Part shown: positions 23,868 through 32,705 of the stretch, piece by piece
Layout of the letters: the number at the start of each line of letters is the position of its first letter
Numbering within the stretch: the stretch's first letter is position 1
Source of the DNA: Mediterraneibacter glycyrrhizinilyticus
GTDB taxonomy: Bacteria; Bacillota; Clostridia; Lachnospirales; Lachnospiraceae
Reading direction: 5' to 3'
DNA length: 64,000 nt
Assembly: GCF_016902345.1 (NCBI RefSeq)
Contig: NZ_JACJLR010000004.1
Coordinates: 1-64,000 of the forward strand
Notes under the pieces: generated by a model
What the model was told of the DNA's origin: nothing
Databases searched by the model: none
What the model saw: the letters and a program-made list of their open reading frames with translations, nothing else
Translations under genes and position numbers: made by a program

Positions 23868-24440
23868 TCACTCCAGACGGAGGATAAAAACCGGAAGAGG
23901 CGGATCATTCTTCCGGTTATGATAGCTGTTTACGATAACAAGCCATTTCCTGGGGTCTGCATCTTTCAGCCATCCCAGCAGGACATCCCGCTCTTCGTAT
24001 CCGGTATCGCCGCCGCTGTAGATGCACAGGCTGATCACCCCGCCAGGCTTTAAGAGCGTCATTGCCGCTTTCACAGCTTCCAGACTTGTCTCCGCCTTCG
24101 TTGCGAGCGCGTGATCCCCGCCCGGAAGGTATCCCAGGTTAAAGACGACCGCAGCAGCCTCTTCCGCCACATGCTCAGCCATCCGCTCATGTCCCGAACA
24201 GATCAGTTCTGCCCGTTCCGGGAATCCCGCCCGTTCCAGTTTCTCACGAGTATTTTCCAGAGCCTGTCTCTGAATATCGAATGCGTAAACCTTCCCCGTT
24301 TCTCCCACCATCCTGCAGAGAAATTCCGTATCACTTCCGTTTCCCGCTGTGGCATCGATGCAGATGTCTCCCTCAGAAATATATTCTGACAGGAATCGAT
24401 GGCAGTATTCTGTTATCTGATATTTTCTTCTTGTATCCAT
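23868..24440 (-). CDS. mnmM: SAM-dependent methyltransferase, MnmM/YtqB-like
   Basis: About 190 residues, the rRNA-methylase-like class I family that includes YtqB/MnmM, which methylates the wobble uridine side chain of tRNA. The SAM motif is CIDATAGNGSDTEFL, with an acidic loop AFDIQRQALENT and NLGYLPGGDHALATKAET, the hallmark of the family. SLCIYSGGDTGYEE follows. The ATG at 24440 is chosen by the nearby GAGGG; an upstream in-frame GTG has no site. It overlaps the hflX ribosome region. Confidence 0.82.
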   Translation of the reverse strand: MDTRRKYQITEYCHRFLSEYISEGDICIDATAGNGSDTEFLCRMVGETGKVYAFDIQRQALENTREKLERAGFPERAELICSGHERMAEHVAEEAAAVVFNLGYLPGGDHALATKAETSLEAVKAAMTLLKPGGVISLCIYSGGDTGYEERDVLLGWLKDADPRKWLVIVNSYHNRKNDPPLPVFILRLE

Positions 24441-24489
24441 ATATTTATTTCCCTCAATTTCACTCACAAAGTAGTCCGATCCATGCGCA

Positions 24490-24527
24490 AAGGGGCCTGA
24501 TCCCTCTGTACATGGACCTGACCCCTT
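24490..24527. repeat. Hairpin between the lipoprotein gene and mnmM
   Basis: AAGGGGCCTGATCC at 24490-24503 is an imperfect inverted copy of 24514-24527. In minus-strand RNA 13 of 14 positions pair (two G-U). No T-run follows. The GGGGTCAGGTCC-type arms resemble palindromes mobilised by REP-associated tyrosine transposases (comparison from memory). Confidence 0.55.
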
Positions 24528-24535
24528 AGTATCTG

Positions 24536-25096
24536 TTACCGAGTCTGGAGAAATTCCGCCTCTTTCTGAGCAGCCTCATCATCCGGATATTTTGCTGTAT
24601 ATGCCGCGATCTTCTCTTTCGCAGACTCCCACTGCGCCTGACGTTCCAGACAGACGATCTCATTGTACTCCATCTCCCGGACCAGCCCGGCATCAGCGCT
24701 TTCTTCCTCTGAGGCGCTGTCTGCCAGAGTAAGACCGGCCTGTATATATTCCAGTCCTTTTGCATAATCTTCCGTCTGCATCGCGCAGACTCCCATCAGA
24801 TTATAAAGCTGGACAGTCTGGTCTGCGCCGTTGTCCACTGCATTCTCAAATGCTTCCAACGCCTCGGCATATTTCCCCAGTTCATAATTTGCCATGCCAA
24901 GACCCCGGTATGCGGCGGCGACATCTTCAGCTGCCGCCCCCTCTTCGGAAACCGCCTGCCCAAATGCTTCCGCCGCCTCCTCGTAATTCCCCGTCTCCAG
25001 TGCATCAGCGCCGTCTTTCAGACTGCCCGCACAGCCTGAGAGAAGAATCATGCTTACAGACAATATGAACAGTAACTTTCTTTTTATCCCTGTCAT
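24536..25096 (-). CDS. TPR lipoprotein
   Basis: 186 residues. The N-terminal signal with lipobox SMILLSGCAG puts the mature Cys at about residue 22, so the protein is anchored on the outer face of the membrane. Three to four TPR units follow (LETGNYEEAAEAFGQAV, GMANYELGKYAEALEAFENAV, then the C-terminal AQWESAKEKIAAYTAKYP). It is probably an interaction scaffold with no enzymatic motif. It stands 27 bases behind the metal ATPase gene and may be co-transcribed with it. Confidence 0.85.
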   Translation of the reverse strand: MTGIKRKLLFILSVSMILLSGCAGSLKDGADALETGNYEEAAEAFGQAVSEEGAAAEDVAAAYRGLGMANYELGKYAEALEAFENAVDNGADQTVQLYNLMGVCAMQTEDYAKGLEYIQAGLTLADSASEEESADAGLVREMEYNEIVCLERQAQWESAKEKIAAYTAKYPDDEAAQKEAEFLQTR

Positions 25097-25123
25097 TCTT
25101 TATACTCCTCTTATATTCTACTG

Positions 25124-26986
25124 CTAACGTTCCGGGAACTTCATCATCCAGAAGGAATTCAGGATGTTGATCACCATGACTGCCATATCTGCAAGGATGG
25201 CATTCTGCATTGTAACATAGCCGAAAAATGCAAGTATGATCAGGATCACTTTCATACCGATCGCAAAAATCATGTTCTGTCTTACAGAACGAAGCGTTGC
25301 CTTTGCGATCCGAAGTGCATTGATAATCCCGGAAGGCTCATCTTCCATCAGGATAATATCTGCAGCCTCCAGGGCGGCATCTGCACCCAGGCCGCCCATT
25401 GCGATCCCGACATCCGCCCTGGAAAGCACAGGTGCATCATTGATCCCATCGCCTACAAAAGCAAGTTTTTCCCCCTCCATCTGGTTTTCCATGAACTCTT
25501 CGATCTGCTCTACCTTATCCTCCGGCATCAGTTCTGCATAGACACTCTCGATCCTCAGCTTTTTCGCGACAGCCTCGGCCACCCTCTCATTATCCCCAGT
25601 CAGCATAACGGTATCCATATCACGCCGGTGGAGCCATTTCATCAGCTTTACAGCTCCTTTTCTGACTGCATCCGCGATCAAAATGTAACCGGCATAACTG
25701 CCGTCGATAGCCACGTGGACCGCTGTTCCGATCTCCGTCACCGGAGTATAGAACAGTCCCTGCCGGTTCATCAGCCTGGAATTACCGATGTAGACCTCTC
25801 TGCCATCCACGATCGCCCGGATCCCGTATCCCGGATAGTCTTTCAGACCGTCGATCCGTGACCTGTCGACCTCTTTTCCATACGCTTCCCGCAGAGAGAG
25901 TGCGATCGGGTGCGTGGAATAAGCTTCTCCCAGTGCTGCCGCTTCCAGAAGTTCCTCCTCTGTCATCTTCTGATAGGGCACGATCTTCTGCACATGGAAT
26001 ACGCCCTCTGTCAATGTTCCTGTCTTATCAAATACAAACGTGTCTACTTTGGGCAGCTCTTCCAGGAATGCGCTCCCCTTGATCAATACGCCCTGCCTGG
26101 ACGCTGCGCCGATTCCGCCCAGAAACGCCATGGGGATCGATACCATCAGACCGCACGGACATGCCGCCACAAGTATGATCAGTCCCCTGTATATCCATTC
26201 ATCCCTTGCCTCCACAAACATCATGGGAGGAAGGAGTATGGTCAGCAGCGCGATCAGGATCACGATCGGCGTATAATATCTGGTGAATTTATCTACAAAA
26301 TGCAGGCTGTCAGACTTCCTTTCATTCGCCTTCTCCACCAGCTGCATGATCTTTGAGGCAGTAGACTCCTGATAGATCCGGGTAACCCGCGCCTCGAGCA
26401 CGCCGTTCAGATTGATGCATCCGCTGTACAGCTTATCCCCGATCTTCACAGCCCGTGGTTCAGCTTCCCCGGTGATCGCTTTCGTATCAATGGTCCCCGT
26501 TCCAAAAGTAACCACTGCGTCCACCGGGATCTTCTCTCCCGGTCTGAGTACAATGATCTGCCGTTCTTTGAGTTCCTGGGGCGGAACTACCTTCTCTGTA
26601 TTGCCCACCTTCAGGTTCGCATACTCCGGCCGAAGATCAATAAACTCCGCTATGGATTTCTTTGTCCTGCTCAGGGATATCTCTTCCACCATCTTTCCCA
26701 CCTGATAGAAAAGCATGGCCCCCACGGCTTCTTTGTTCCTGCCTACGGCAAATGCCCCCAATGTTGCGATGATCATCAGAAGATTCTCATCCAGAAAAAG
26801 TAGTTTTTTGATGCTCTTAAAGAGCTCGATATACGTCGTCGCCGCAAGCGCGATGTAGGGCAGCAGAAACAGGAGCGTCTCCGCGGTTTTCCCCACCTCA
26901 CGATATTCTGTGACAATCCATGCGATCACATACAATAAAAGCCCGGCGCCGAGCTCTATCCCTTTTTGTTTCGCTTTCTTTGTCAT
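25124..26986 (-). CDS. P1B-type heavy-metal ATPase, Zn/Cd/Pb type
   Basis: 620 residues, a CadA/ZntA-like exporter. The membrane metal site is ACPCGLMVSIP (near residue 277). The actuator loop shows TGEAEPR, the phosphorylation site DKTGTLTEG and the nucleotide site STHPIA, with the hinge GDGINDAPVLSRADVGIAMG. The CPC plus the final MMKFPER helix fit a divalent soft-metal pump rather than copper. There is no N-terminal HMA metal-binding domain: the chain begins directly with the first helices. No metal-sensing regulator is next to it. It lies downstream of the 103-base repeats. Confidence 0.9.
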   Translation of the reverse strand: MTKKAKQKGIELGAGLLLYVIAWIVTEYREVGKTAETLLFLLPYIALAATTYIELFKSIKKLLFLDENLLMIIATLGAFAVGRNKEAVGAMLFYQVGKMVEEISLSRTKKSIAEFIDLRPEYANLKVGNTEKVVPPQELKERQIIVLRPGEKIPVDAVVTFGTGTIDTKAITGEAEPRAVKIGDKLYSGCINLNGVLEARVTRIYQESTASKIMQLVEKANERKSDSLHFVDKFTRYYTPIVILIALLTILLPPMMFVEARDEWIYRGLIILVAACPCGLMVSIPMAFLGGIGAASRQGVLIKGSAFLEELPKVDTFVFDKTGTLTEGVFHVQKIVPYQKMTEEELLEAAALGEAYSTHPIALSLREAYGKEVDRSRIDGLKDYPGYGIRAIVDGREVYIGNSRLMNRQGLFYTPVTEIGTAVHVAIDGSYAGYILIADAVRKGAVKLMKWLHRRDMDTVMLTGDNERVAEAVAKKLRIESVYAELMPEDKVEQIEEFMENQMEGEKLAFVGDGINDAPVLSRADVGIAMGGLGADAALEAADIILMEDEPSGIINALRIAKATLRSVRQNMIFAIGMKVILIILAFFGYVTMQNAILADMAVMVINILNSFWMMKFPER

Positions 26987-27012
26987 TCCCTTTTTCCCTT
27001 ATCCCTTATATT

Positions 27013-27271
27013 GCGATCCGCAGTGCCAAGCTCTGAATCCTCCGGATCCAGAGCTCACGGGCTTCCGCCCTATGCCGTCTATATGGAGCCACTGAGACTG
27101 CCAGCAGTCTCGTGTCTCCATATGAAGGTTCTCCCTGCGGGGCTCCGCAGTGCCAAGCTCTGAATCCTCCGGATCCAGAGCTCACGGGCTTCCGCCCTAT
27201 GCCGTCTATATGGAGCCACTGAGACTGCCAGCAGTCTCGTGTCTCCCTACAGACGGCGCACTGCGGATTGC
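27013..27271. repeat. Perfect 103-bp direct repeat inside terminal inverted repeats
   Basis: 27017-27119 and 27144-27246 are identical as far as I can read (103 bases each, period 127). The whole stretch is framed by GCGATCCGCAGTGC (27013-27026) and its inverted form GCACTGCGGATTGC (27258-27271), one mismatch. Each unit holds a stem AGCTCTG/CAGAGCT around a GGATCC site and a stem GAGACTGC/GCAGTCTC. It fills the gap between the ATPase gene and relQ and has no open frame of note. It could be a non-autonomous mobile repeat or a structured RNA in two copies. Confidence 0.8.
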
Positions 27272-27370
27272 TTACCTGAACATTATACCCAAAAGGGAGG
27301 GAGGCTTCAATATTTTTTGGTGTTATGGGGGGAAACTTAAGCGAATCTTAAGTTTGTGGGAAGATGGGAA

Positions 27371-27404
27371 AGGGACCGGATATGTTCCTTCATACCCGGT
27401 CCCT
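27371..27404 (-). terminator. Hairpin after the alarmone synthetase gene
   Basis: AGGGACCGG (27371-27379) pairs with CCGGTCCCT (27396-27404). It lies just beyond the relQ stop. The T-run on the minus strand is short. A separate palindrome AAACTTAAG/CTTAAGTTT at 27333-27355 is of unknown use. Confidence 0.6.
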
Positions 27405-27414
27405 GATCGATCTG

Positions 27415-28173
27415 TTATTCACTTTTTCGTTTCTTATCTGTAAAATGGATCACGCTCTGCCCTCTTCTGTTTCCGATCACATTGTCGAGCACATCATCCA
27501 TATTATCCCTGTTGGCTTCTTCCCGTCCTATACATTCCTGTATCGCTTCATTCAGCGAGAGCATCTTATCATCCAGCTCCGACACCATCTTTGCACATTC
27601 CTGAAGATCCCGGCTGATATATTCCGGTGCATTTCCCTCAAACTTATAGTAGATCTTATGCTCAAGGCTCGCCCAGAAGTCCATCGCGATGGTACGGATC
27701 TGGATCTCCACCTTGGTGTCCACCACACTGTCCGACAGAAAGATCGGCACGGATACGAGCATATGATAACTCTTATAACCGCTGTCTTTCGGGTTCTTAA
27801 TATAATCTTTGATGGAAAGCACTTTAAGGTCACTCTGGTTTCCGATCATCTCAGCCAACCGGTAAATATCTGATGTGAAAGAACAGATAAGACGTACACC
27901 CGCGATATCATTTACATACCGCACCATATTCTCGATCGATGTCTCATATCCGTAACGCTTCAGCTTCTTCACGATGCTCTCCGGTGTCTTGATCCGGGTC
28001 TTGATATGTTCGATCGGATTGTACTGGTGTACATGCTGGAATTCATCGTTCAGGATCTCCAGCTTGGTCCCCACTTCCTTCAGGGCTGCATTGTAAAGGA
28101 AAATAACTGTTTTCCAGCTGTCAACATCTTCATAGCTCCGCAACGCAGCCTCAACCTGTTGCTCACCTTTCAT
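27415..28173 (-). CDS. Small alarmone synthetase, RelQ/RelP-like
   Basis: About 252 residues, GTP pyrophosphokinase family without hydrolase or regulatory domains. Visible motifs are IKTRIKTPESIVKKLKRYG, VRYVNDIAGVRLICSF, DYIKNPKDSGYKSYHML, and VEIQIRTIAMDFWASLEHKI, which together form the ppGpp synthetase site (ATP plus GDP/GTP). A helical C-terminus probably makes the tetramer. The ATG at 28173 has GGGGG 9 bases upstream; another ATG at 28182 sits directly on it. It is monocistronic by context. Confidence 0.9.
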   Translation of the reverse strand: MKGEQQVEAALRSYEDVDSWKTVIFLYNAALKEVGTKLEILNDEFQHVHQYNPIEHIKTRIKTPESIVKKLKRYGYETSIENMVRYVNDIAGVRLICSFTSDIYRLAEMIGNQSDLKVLSIKDYIKNPKDSGYKSYHMLVSVPIFLSDSVVDTKVEIQIRTIAMDFWASLEHKIYYKFEGNAPEYISRDLQECAKMVSELDDKMLSLNEAIQECIGREEANRDNMDDVLDNVIGNRRGQSVIHFTDKKRKSE

Positions 28174-28308
28174 TACAGACATCCCCCATTGGTTGTTTTG
28201 TTTTCATCAAGTATACCATATTTTGTGTCTCATGTCACAGAGTTCATCTTTTTTTAAGAAACAATTCGAAGACCCAAGTTGCAGTACACGCCTGTCCGCC
28301 GCCCGCAT

Positions 28309-28353
28309 AAAAACCGGAAGGCACTGAATACAGTGCGGATTTCCCCCGGTTTT
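28309..28353 (-). terminator. Terminator of the PTS IIC gene
   Basis: Minus-strand AAAACCGG pairs with CCGGTTTTTA, and an inner GCACTG/CAGTGC stem extends it. It lies immediately after the stop at 28356 and ends in a T-run. Confidence 0.75.
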
Positions 28354-28355
28354 CT

Positions 28356-29411
28356 CTACAGATCCAGCTTCATCTCCCCCGGTTTGATCCAGCGTTTCTT
28401 TCTCATGAACTCGGAGATCAGCAGGGTCAGCACCGCCGGAAGGATAAACTGGATCAGTATGATCTTCGCAAACACGATCAGTTCCGGTTCCGTCTGTGTC
28501 ATCACCTGCCAGGTCATGAGCGGTCCTACAAGACCTGCCGTACCCATGCCTGAACCTGTCGCGTTATTCGTCATATGCAGCACGACTGTTCCCACCGGTC
28601 CCAGGATCGCACTGGACAGGATCGCCGGAAGCCAGATGAGAGGATGCCGGACGATATTAGGGACCTGGAGCATGGAGGTACCGATTCCCTGTGCGATCAG
28701 ACCGCCGAACTTATTCTCCCGGAAGCTTGCAACTGCGAACCCGATCATATTGCAGCAGCATCCCACAGTCGCCGCCCCCGCGGCAAGACCTGACAGATTC
28801 AGGATGATGCCCAGCGCTGCCGAGCTGATCGGAAGAGTCAGGATCATTCCCATGAGAACAGACACGATGATTCCCATAAGGAACGGCTGCTGTTCCGTCC
28901 CCCAGTTGATGAGCGATCCCAGCCACGACATGAAACTGGAGATCGGGGGTCCGACGAACAGCCCTGCCGCGGATCCCACACCGATACAGACAAGGGGCGT
29001 CAGGATAATGTCAAGTTTGGTCCTTCCCGAGATCAGGATACCGATTTCGATTGCAATGTATGCCGCGACAAATGCTCCCAATGGCTCTCCCGGCCCGCTC
29101 AGGATGACCTGACCATCCACAAAAACCTGACCTGCAAGAATCCTGCTGGCAAATGCCCCCACCATGCCGGTGACTGCCGCGCAGATGACCACCAGTTCCT
29201 GTGCATTCAGTTTCCTGGCAACTCCCACGCCGATCCCGGCGCCGGTAAGGGAGGCAGCGACTCCTCCGACAAGGTAGATCATGTCGCCGGTATTTCCACC
29301 AATATAGTTTCCGATCTGTTGAATGATCGTCCCGATGATCAGGGTGGCGAACAGACCGTGGGTCATGCCGCCCAGCCCTTCTACAAATATTCTGTCCAGA
29401 ACACTCTTCAT
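28356..29411 (-). CDS. PTS-type sugar transporter subunit IIC
   Basis: 351 residues with about 9-10 hydrophobic segments and very high Gly/Ala content. It resembles the EIIC_2 family of membrane channels (MTHGLFATLIIGTIIQQIG near the start; LHMTNNATGSGMGTAGLVGPL near the end). No EIIA or EIIB domain is encoded nearby, so its energy coupling is not clear. It lies 211 bases behind the dihydropyrimidinase gene with a terminator between, so it is likely a separate unit. Substrate unknown. Confidence 0.72.
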   Translation of the reverse strand: MKSVLDRIFVEGLGGMTHGLFATLIIGTIIQQIGNYIGGNTGDMIYLVGGVAASLTGAGIGVGVARKLNAQELVVICAAVTGMVGAFASRILAGQVFVDGQVILSGPGEPLGAFVAAYIAIEIGILISGRTKLDIILTPLVCIGVGSAAGLFVGPPISSFMSWLGSLINWGTEQQPFLMGIIVSVLMGMILTLPISSAALGIILNLSGLAAGAATVGCCCNMIGFAVASFRENKFGGLIAQGIGTSMLQVPNIVRHPLIWLPAILSSAILGPVGTVVLHMTNNATGSGMGTAGLVGPLMTWQVMTQTEPELIVFAKIILIQFILPAVLTLLISEFMRKKRWIKPGEMKLDL

Positions 29412-29531
29412 TTTTCTTTCGTCCTTTCACTGCCCTGCCTGACATCCGCGGGCGCTCCGTTCGTTTCACCCACACAGCATTCCCGGGCATTTTTCCGCTC
29501 CATTTTACCATAAAGTCCGGGACATGGCAAA

Positions 29532-29555
29532 CCCGCCGGCACTGCTGCCGGCGGG
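29532..29555 (-). terminator. Terminator after dihydropyrimidinase
   Basis: CCCGCCGGCA (29532-29541) and TGCCGGCGGG (29546-29555) form a perfect 10-bp GC stem with a four-base loop, followed on the minus strand by TTTG. The T-run is short. Confidence 0.7.
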
Positions 29556-29622
29556 CACTTCCAAAGCCAGGTAATGGGAAGATCCATTCCGCATGTTCAC
29601 AGGATCTGATCTGCTGCCGTCC

Positions 29623-31011
29623 TTATTCTGCCAGGACGCTCTTTCCCCGTTTCAGATATCTTCCGTCTCCCCGCTTTCCGAGGAACTGGTTGTCTTTTAC
29701 GATCACATTCCCCCGCTGCATCACAAGATCAATGGCGCCCTTGACTGCCATTCCCTCATAGCAGGTGTAGTCCACAGCACTGTGCATATCTGCATGGGTG
29801 AGGACTCTCTCCTTCTCAGGGTCAAGGATTACGATATCGGCATCCGAACCGGGAACCAGTGTTCCTTTCTTCGGATACATGCCGTACATGCGCGCCGGGT
29901 TCGTACAGAGGTACTTCACCAGCTGGGGAAGGGTGATCCGTCCTTTCGCCACGCCTTCCGAATACATGACGCTGAGTCTCTCCTCCACGCCCGGTCCTCC
30001 GTTCGGACACGCAGTAAAGTCATCCCTGCCCGCCTGTTTTTCGATCCCGTAGTTGAACGGGCAGTGATCCGTCGCCACTGTATCAAGCACATCATCGCTC
30101 AAAGCCTTCCACAGCGCTTCATTATCTTCCTTCTTACGAAGCGGCGGGGACATGATCGCCTTGAGTCCTTCGTTCGGATCCTGGTACATCTCGTCCGTCA
30201 GCGTCAGGTACTGGGTACAGGTCTCTACGCCCAGTCCCTTCTGGTGTGCCGCTCTCGCCTTCATGACCTCCAGCAGTCCCTCCTTGCTGGAGAGATGCAC
30301 GATATAAAGAGGTGCGTCTCCTGCCATCGCCGCCAGATGGATCATCCGGTCCACTGCCTCCGCCTCGCACCTTGCCGGGCGGCTCAGCGGATGATATTTC
30401 GGCTCTGTGCACCCGTTTTCAATATAAGTTTTGCGGAGGTAATTGATGACTCCGTCGTTCTCGCAGTGCACGGCGATCACGATGCCGTCCTCTTTCGCCT
30501 GTTTCAGCACACGGTAGAGTTCATCGTCTTTGAGCATAAAATCATAAGTCATATATACCTTAAAACTGGTGATGCCTTCTTTTTCCGCGATCTCCCCCAT
30601 CTCTTTTAACACTGTCTCGTCCACATGCTGGATCACCCCGTGAAAGCCGTAATCGATCACCGCTTTATCATCCGCGATCCTGTGATACTCTTCCACCTGA
30701 TGCCACAGGCTGCATCCCTTCGGTCCGAAGGCCATATGGTCCACGATGGTGGTGGTGCCGCCGCATGCAGCCGCGACTGTTCCGTCATAAAAATCGTCTA
30801 CGGCACGGTACTTCCCCGCCTGAAGATCCATGTGTGTATGTACATCCACCGCCCCCGGAAGGACATATTTTCCTGACGCGTCGATCACTTCCGCGTCATC
30901 CGCGTCCAGGTTTTCGCCGATCGCCTTTACCTTCTCGTCCTCGATCAGGATATCCCCCCGGAACACCTGTGAATCCGTGACAACAGTTCCGTTTTTCACG
31001 ATCTTTTTCAT
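29623..31011 (-). CDS. hydA: Dihydropyrimidinase (D-hydantoinase family)
   Basis: 462 residues, the usual length. It is a binuclear-zinc cyclic amidohydrolase that opens dihydrouracil or hydantoin rings. The first metal motif is VDVHTHMD (His-58/His-60). The carboxylated lysine is in TSFKVYMTYD, later ligands are in AVHCEND and YIVHLSS, and the last Asp in VATDHCPFN. It is co-transcribed with the NCS1 permease (12-base gap), so uptake and hydrolysis of a pyrimidine or hydantoin are paired. The divergent YheO-type protein is the likely regulator. Confidence 0.93.
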   Translation of the reverse strand: MKKIVKNGTVVTDSQVFRGDILIEDEKVKAIGENLDADDAEVIDASGKYVLPGAVDVHTHMDLQAGKYRAVDDFYDGTVAAACGGTTTIVDHMAFGPKGCSLWHQVEEYHRIADDKAVIDYGFHGVIQHVDETVLKEMGEIAEKEGITSFKVYMTYDFMLKDDELYRVLKQAKEDGIVIAVHCENDGVINYLRKTYIENGCTEPKYHPLSRPARCEAEAVDRMIHLAAMAGDAPLYIVHLSSKEGLLEVMKARAAHQKGLGVETCTQYLTLTDEMYQDPNEGLKAIMSPPLRKKEDNEALWKALSDDVLDTVATDHCPFNYGIEKQAGRDDFTACPNGGPGVEERLSVMYSEGVAKGRITLPQLVKYLCTNPARMYGMYPKKGTLVPGSDADIVILDPEKERVLTHADMHSAVDYTCYEGMAVKGAIDLVMQRGNVIVKDNQFLGKRGDGRYLKRGKSVLAE

Positions 31012-31022
31012 ACGGACACCTC

Positions 31023-32468
31023 CTATTTCTTAGAGATCAGACTGTAAATGATAAACGCAGCGACACATCCCAGCAGGTAGGAGCTGTCATAGATCCAGGA
31101 CAGCGCCGGGATAAAGTTGCACGCAAAGATGATCACGAACAGAGCGATCATGACTGCCAGTGCTTTCACATTCCAGCCGCTGGTATAGTAATACTCACCG
31201 CCGTCCTGACGGTAGAGATCCACCACTTTAAATTTGTTTTTATACTGTATCCACAGCGCTGCCAGACACACGCCCGTGATCGGTCCAAGGAATACGGCGA
31301 GCGTTCCGTTCAGTGTGTAGACGTAGCTCTCCGGATTTGCCACCAGCCGCCACGGCAGGAAGCAGATGGAGATGATCGTCGCCACGATGACCGCCCTCTT
31401 GTATGTCAGCTTCTTGCTGAACAGAGAAGAGAATACCACTGCCGCTGAAGTCAGGTTACAGGGAACGTTTGTCGTCAGTGTGGCAAGGATAATGAACAGT
31501 GAGAAAATGATCACGATCAGCGGATTGTCAAACTGAGCCACCAGGTCACTGGGATTCCAGAACGCCTCTCCGAACGCCAGCTCGGAACCGGATGTACCGC
31601 AGATTCCCACGAGAACGATAAATGCGGTCATGATCGGAGCTCCGATGAGCTGACCTTTGACCTGCGCTCCCTCGGTCTTCTCATGTCGTGTGAAATCAGA
31701 GAAGTTCAGGGCGATGGTCGCATCGAACGCGATCATGGAAGTCAGCGACGGGAAGAACTGTGACCAGAAGCTCTCTCCGTTCCCGCCGGCCACCGTCGTG
31801 TTGAAAAGTTCACCGATTCCGCCGGCCTGAACAGCTACAACTACTGACCACACGATAACGACTGCACTCAGGAAGATCAGGATGGGAGCCGCATAGTCCT
31901 CCAGAAAACTGATCGCCTTGCTGCCGTGATAGCCGATATAGAAATTGATGAGTACAAAGAGCCCGAAGCTGATGAACGCACTTCCCGGGATCCCGTCATA
32001 AAATGGAAGGATCGTCGTCAGGATCGCATGAAATGCCACGCTTCCGATCCAGTTCTGGATCCCGAACCACAGACATCCCATGAACGCTCTGATCAGAGTC
32101 GGCACTGCGGTGCCTTTCGGTCCGAACACCATCTTAGACAGGATCGGGAAACTGGCTCCATAACGGGAACCGAATTTTCCGAGCAGAATGGACGGGATCA
32201 ACACCAGGGAATGTCCCAGGACACAGATAAACAGCGCCTGATACCAGGTCAGGCCTGCTGCCAGAAGGGCACTCGCCATCGTATAGACTGCGACAGAAAC
32301 GAGAATACCTGTCCAAAGCGTGATATAGTTCTTCACACTCCAGTCTCTGTCCCTGAGAGCAATCGGCTTTGTGTCGTCCGTATAAATGTTCTTGTGTTTC
32401 TTGATCTCGCTGACTCCCTCATCCGTTAGTTCGACCACAAATGAATTTTGCTTTTGTAACTCTGCCAT
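31023..32468 (-). CDS. NCS1 family nucleobase/hydantoin permease
   Basis: About 481 residues with roughly twelve membrane segments. NCS1 family signs are DRDWSVKNYITLWTGI before helix 1, FGSRYGASFPILSKMVFGPKG, and FIGYHGSKAISFLEDYAAP-type helix 6 sequence. The family imports cytosine, uracil, allantoin or hydantoins with Na or H. The ATG at 32468 has GGAAGG upstream; an earlier in-frame start at 32489 lacks one. The pairing with dihydropyrimidinase suggests uracil, dihydrouracil or hydantoin as substrate. Confidence 0.9.
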   Translation of the reverse strand: MAELQKQNSFVVELTDEGVSEIKKHKNIYTDDTKPIALRDRDWSVKNYITLWTGILVSVAVYTMASALLAAGLTWYQALFICVLGHSLVLIPSILLGKFGSRYGASFPILSKMVFGPKGTAVPTLIRAFMGCLWFGIQNWIGSVAFHAILTTILPFYDGIPGSAFISFGLFVLINFYIGYHGSKAISFLEDYAAPILIFLSAVVIVWSVVVAVQAGGIGELFNTTVAGGNGESFWSQFFPSLTSMIAFDATIALNFSDFTRHEKTEGAQVKGQLIGAPIMTAFIVLVGICGTSGSELAFGEAFWNPSDLVAQFDNPLIVIIFSLFIILATLTTNVPCNLTSAAVVFSSLFSKKLTYKRAVIVATIISICFLPWRLVANPESYVYTLNGTLAVFLGPITGVCLAALWIQYKNKFKVVDLYRQDGGEYYYTSGWNVKALAVMIALFVIIFACNFIPALSWIYDSSYLLGCVAAFIIYSLISKK

Positions 32469-32509
32469 TTCGCACCTTCCTTTCGTCAATATGAACAGAA
32501 ATTTTCTTT

Positions 32510-32578
32510 ATGTCTAAAGAATATCACCAATAATACACAAAAGCAATAGGTTGTAACAATTTTTTTGAGATGTCTAAA
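32510..32578. promoter_or_regulatory. Paired ATGTCTAAA boxes between the divergent genes
   Basis: ATGTCTAAA occurs at 32510-32518 and again at 32570-32578, exactly 60 bases apart, in the AT-rich gap between the permease gene and the YheO-type regulator. The spacing and repeated form suggest an operator read by the adjacent regulator. Confidence 0.4.
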
Positions 32579-32705
32579 TATTTTTTAGTTTTCGCGCAAT
32601 TCAATGTAATATGTTATAATTTCTTAACAGGATTCTGTCTCATATTGAGAGAGAATAAATCTTAAAATTTATGCCGCCGGAACCGGCGGCGGACGGGAGC
32701 TTTAT

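Noticed and set aside
27150-27443. Plus-strand open frame covering the second 103-base repeat unit
   Set aside because: It is an artefact of repeat composition: it shares its start with the repeat and shows no domain.
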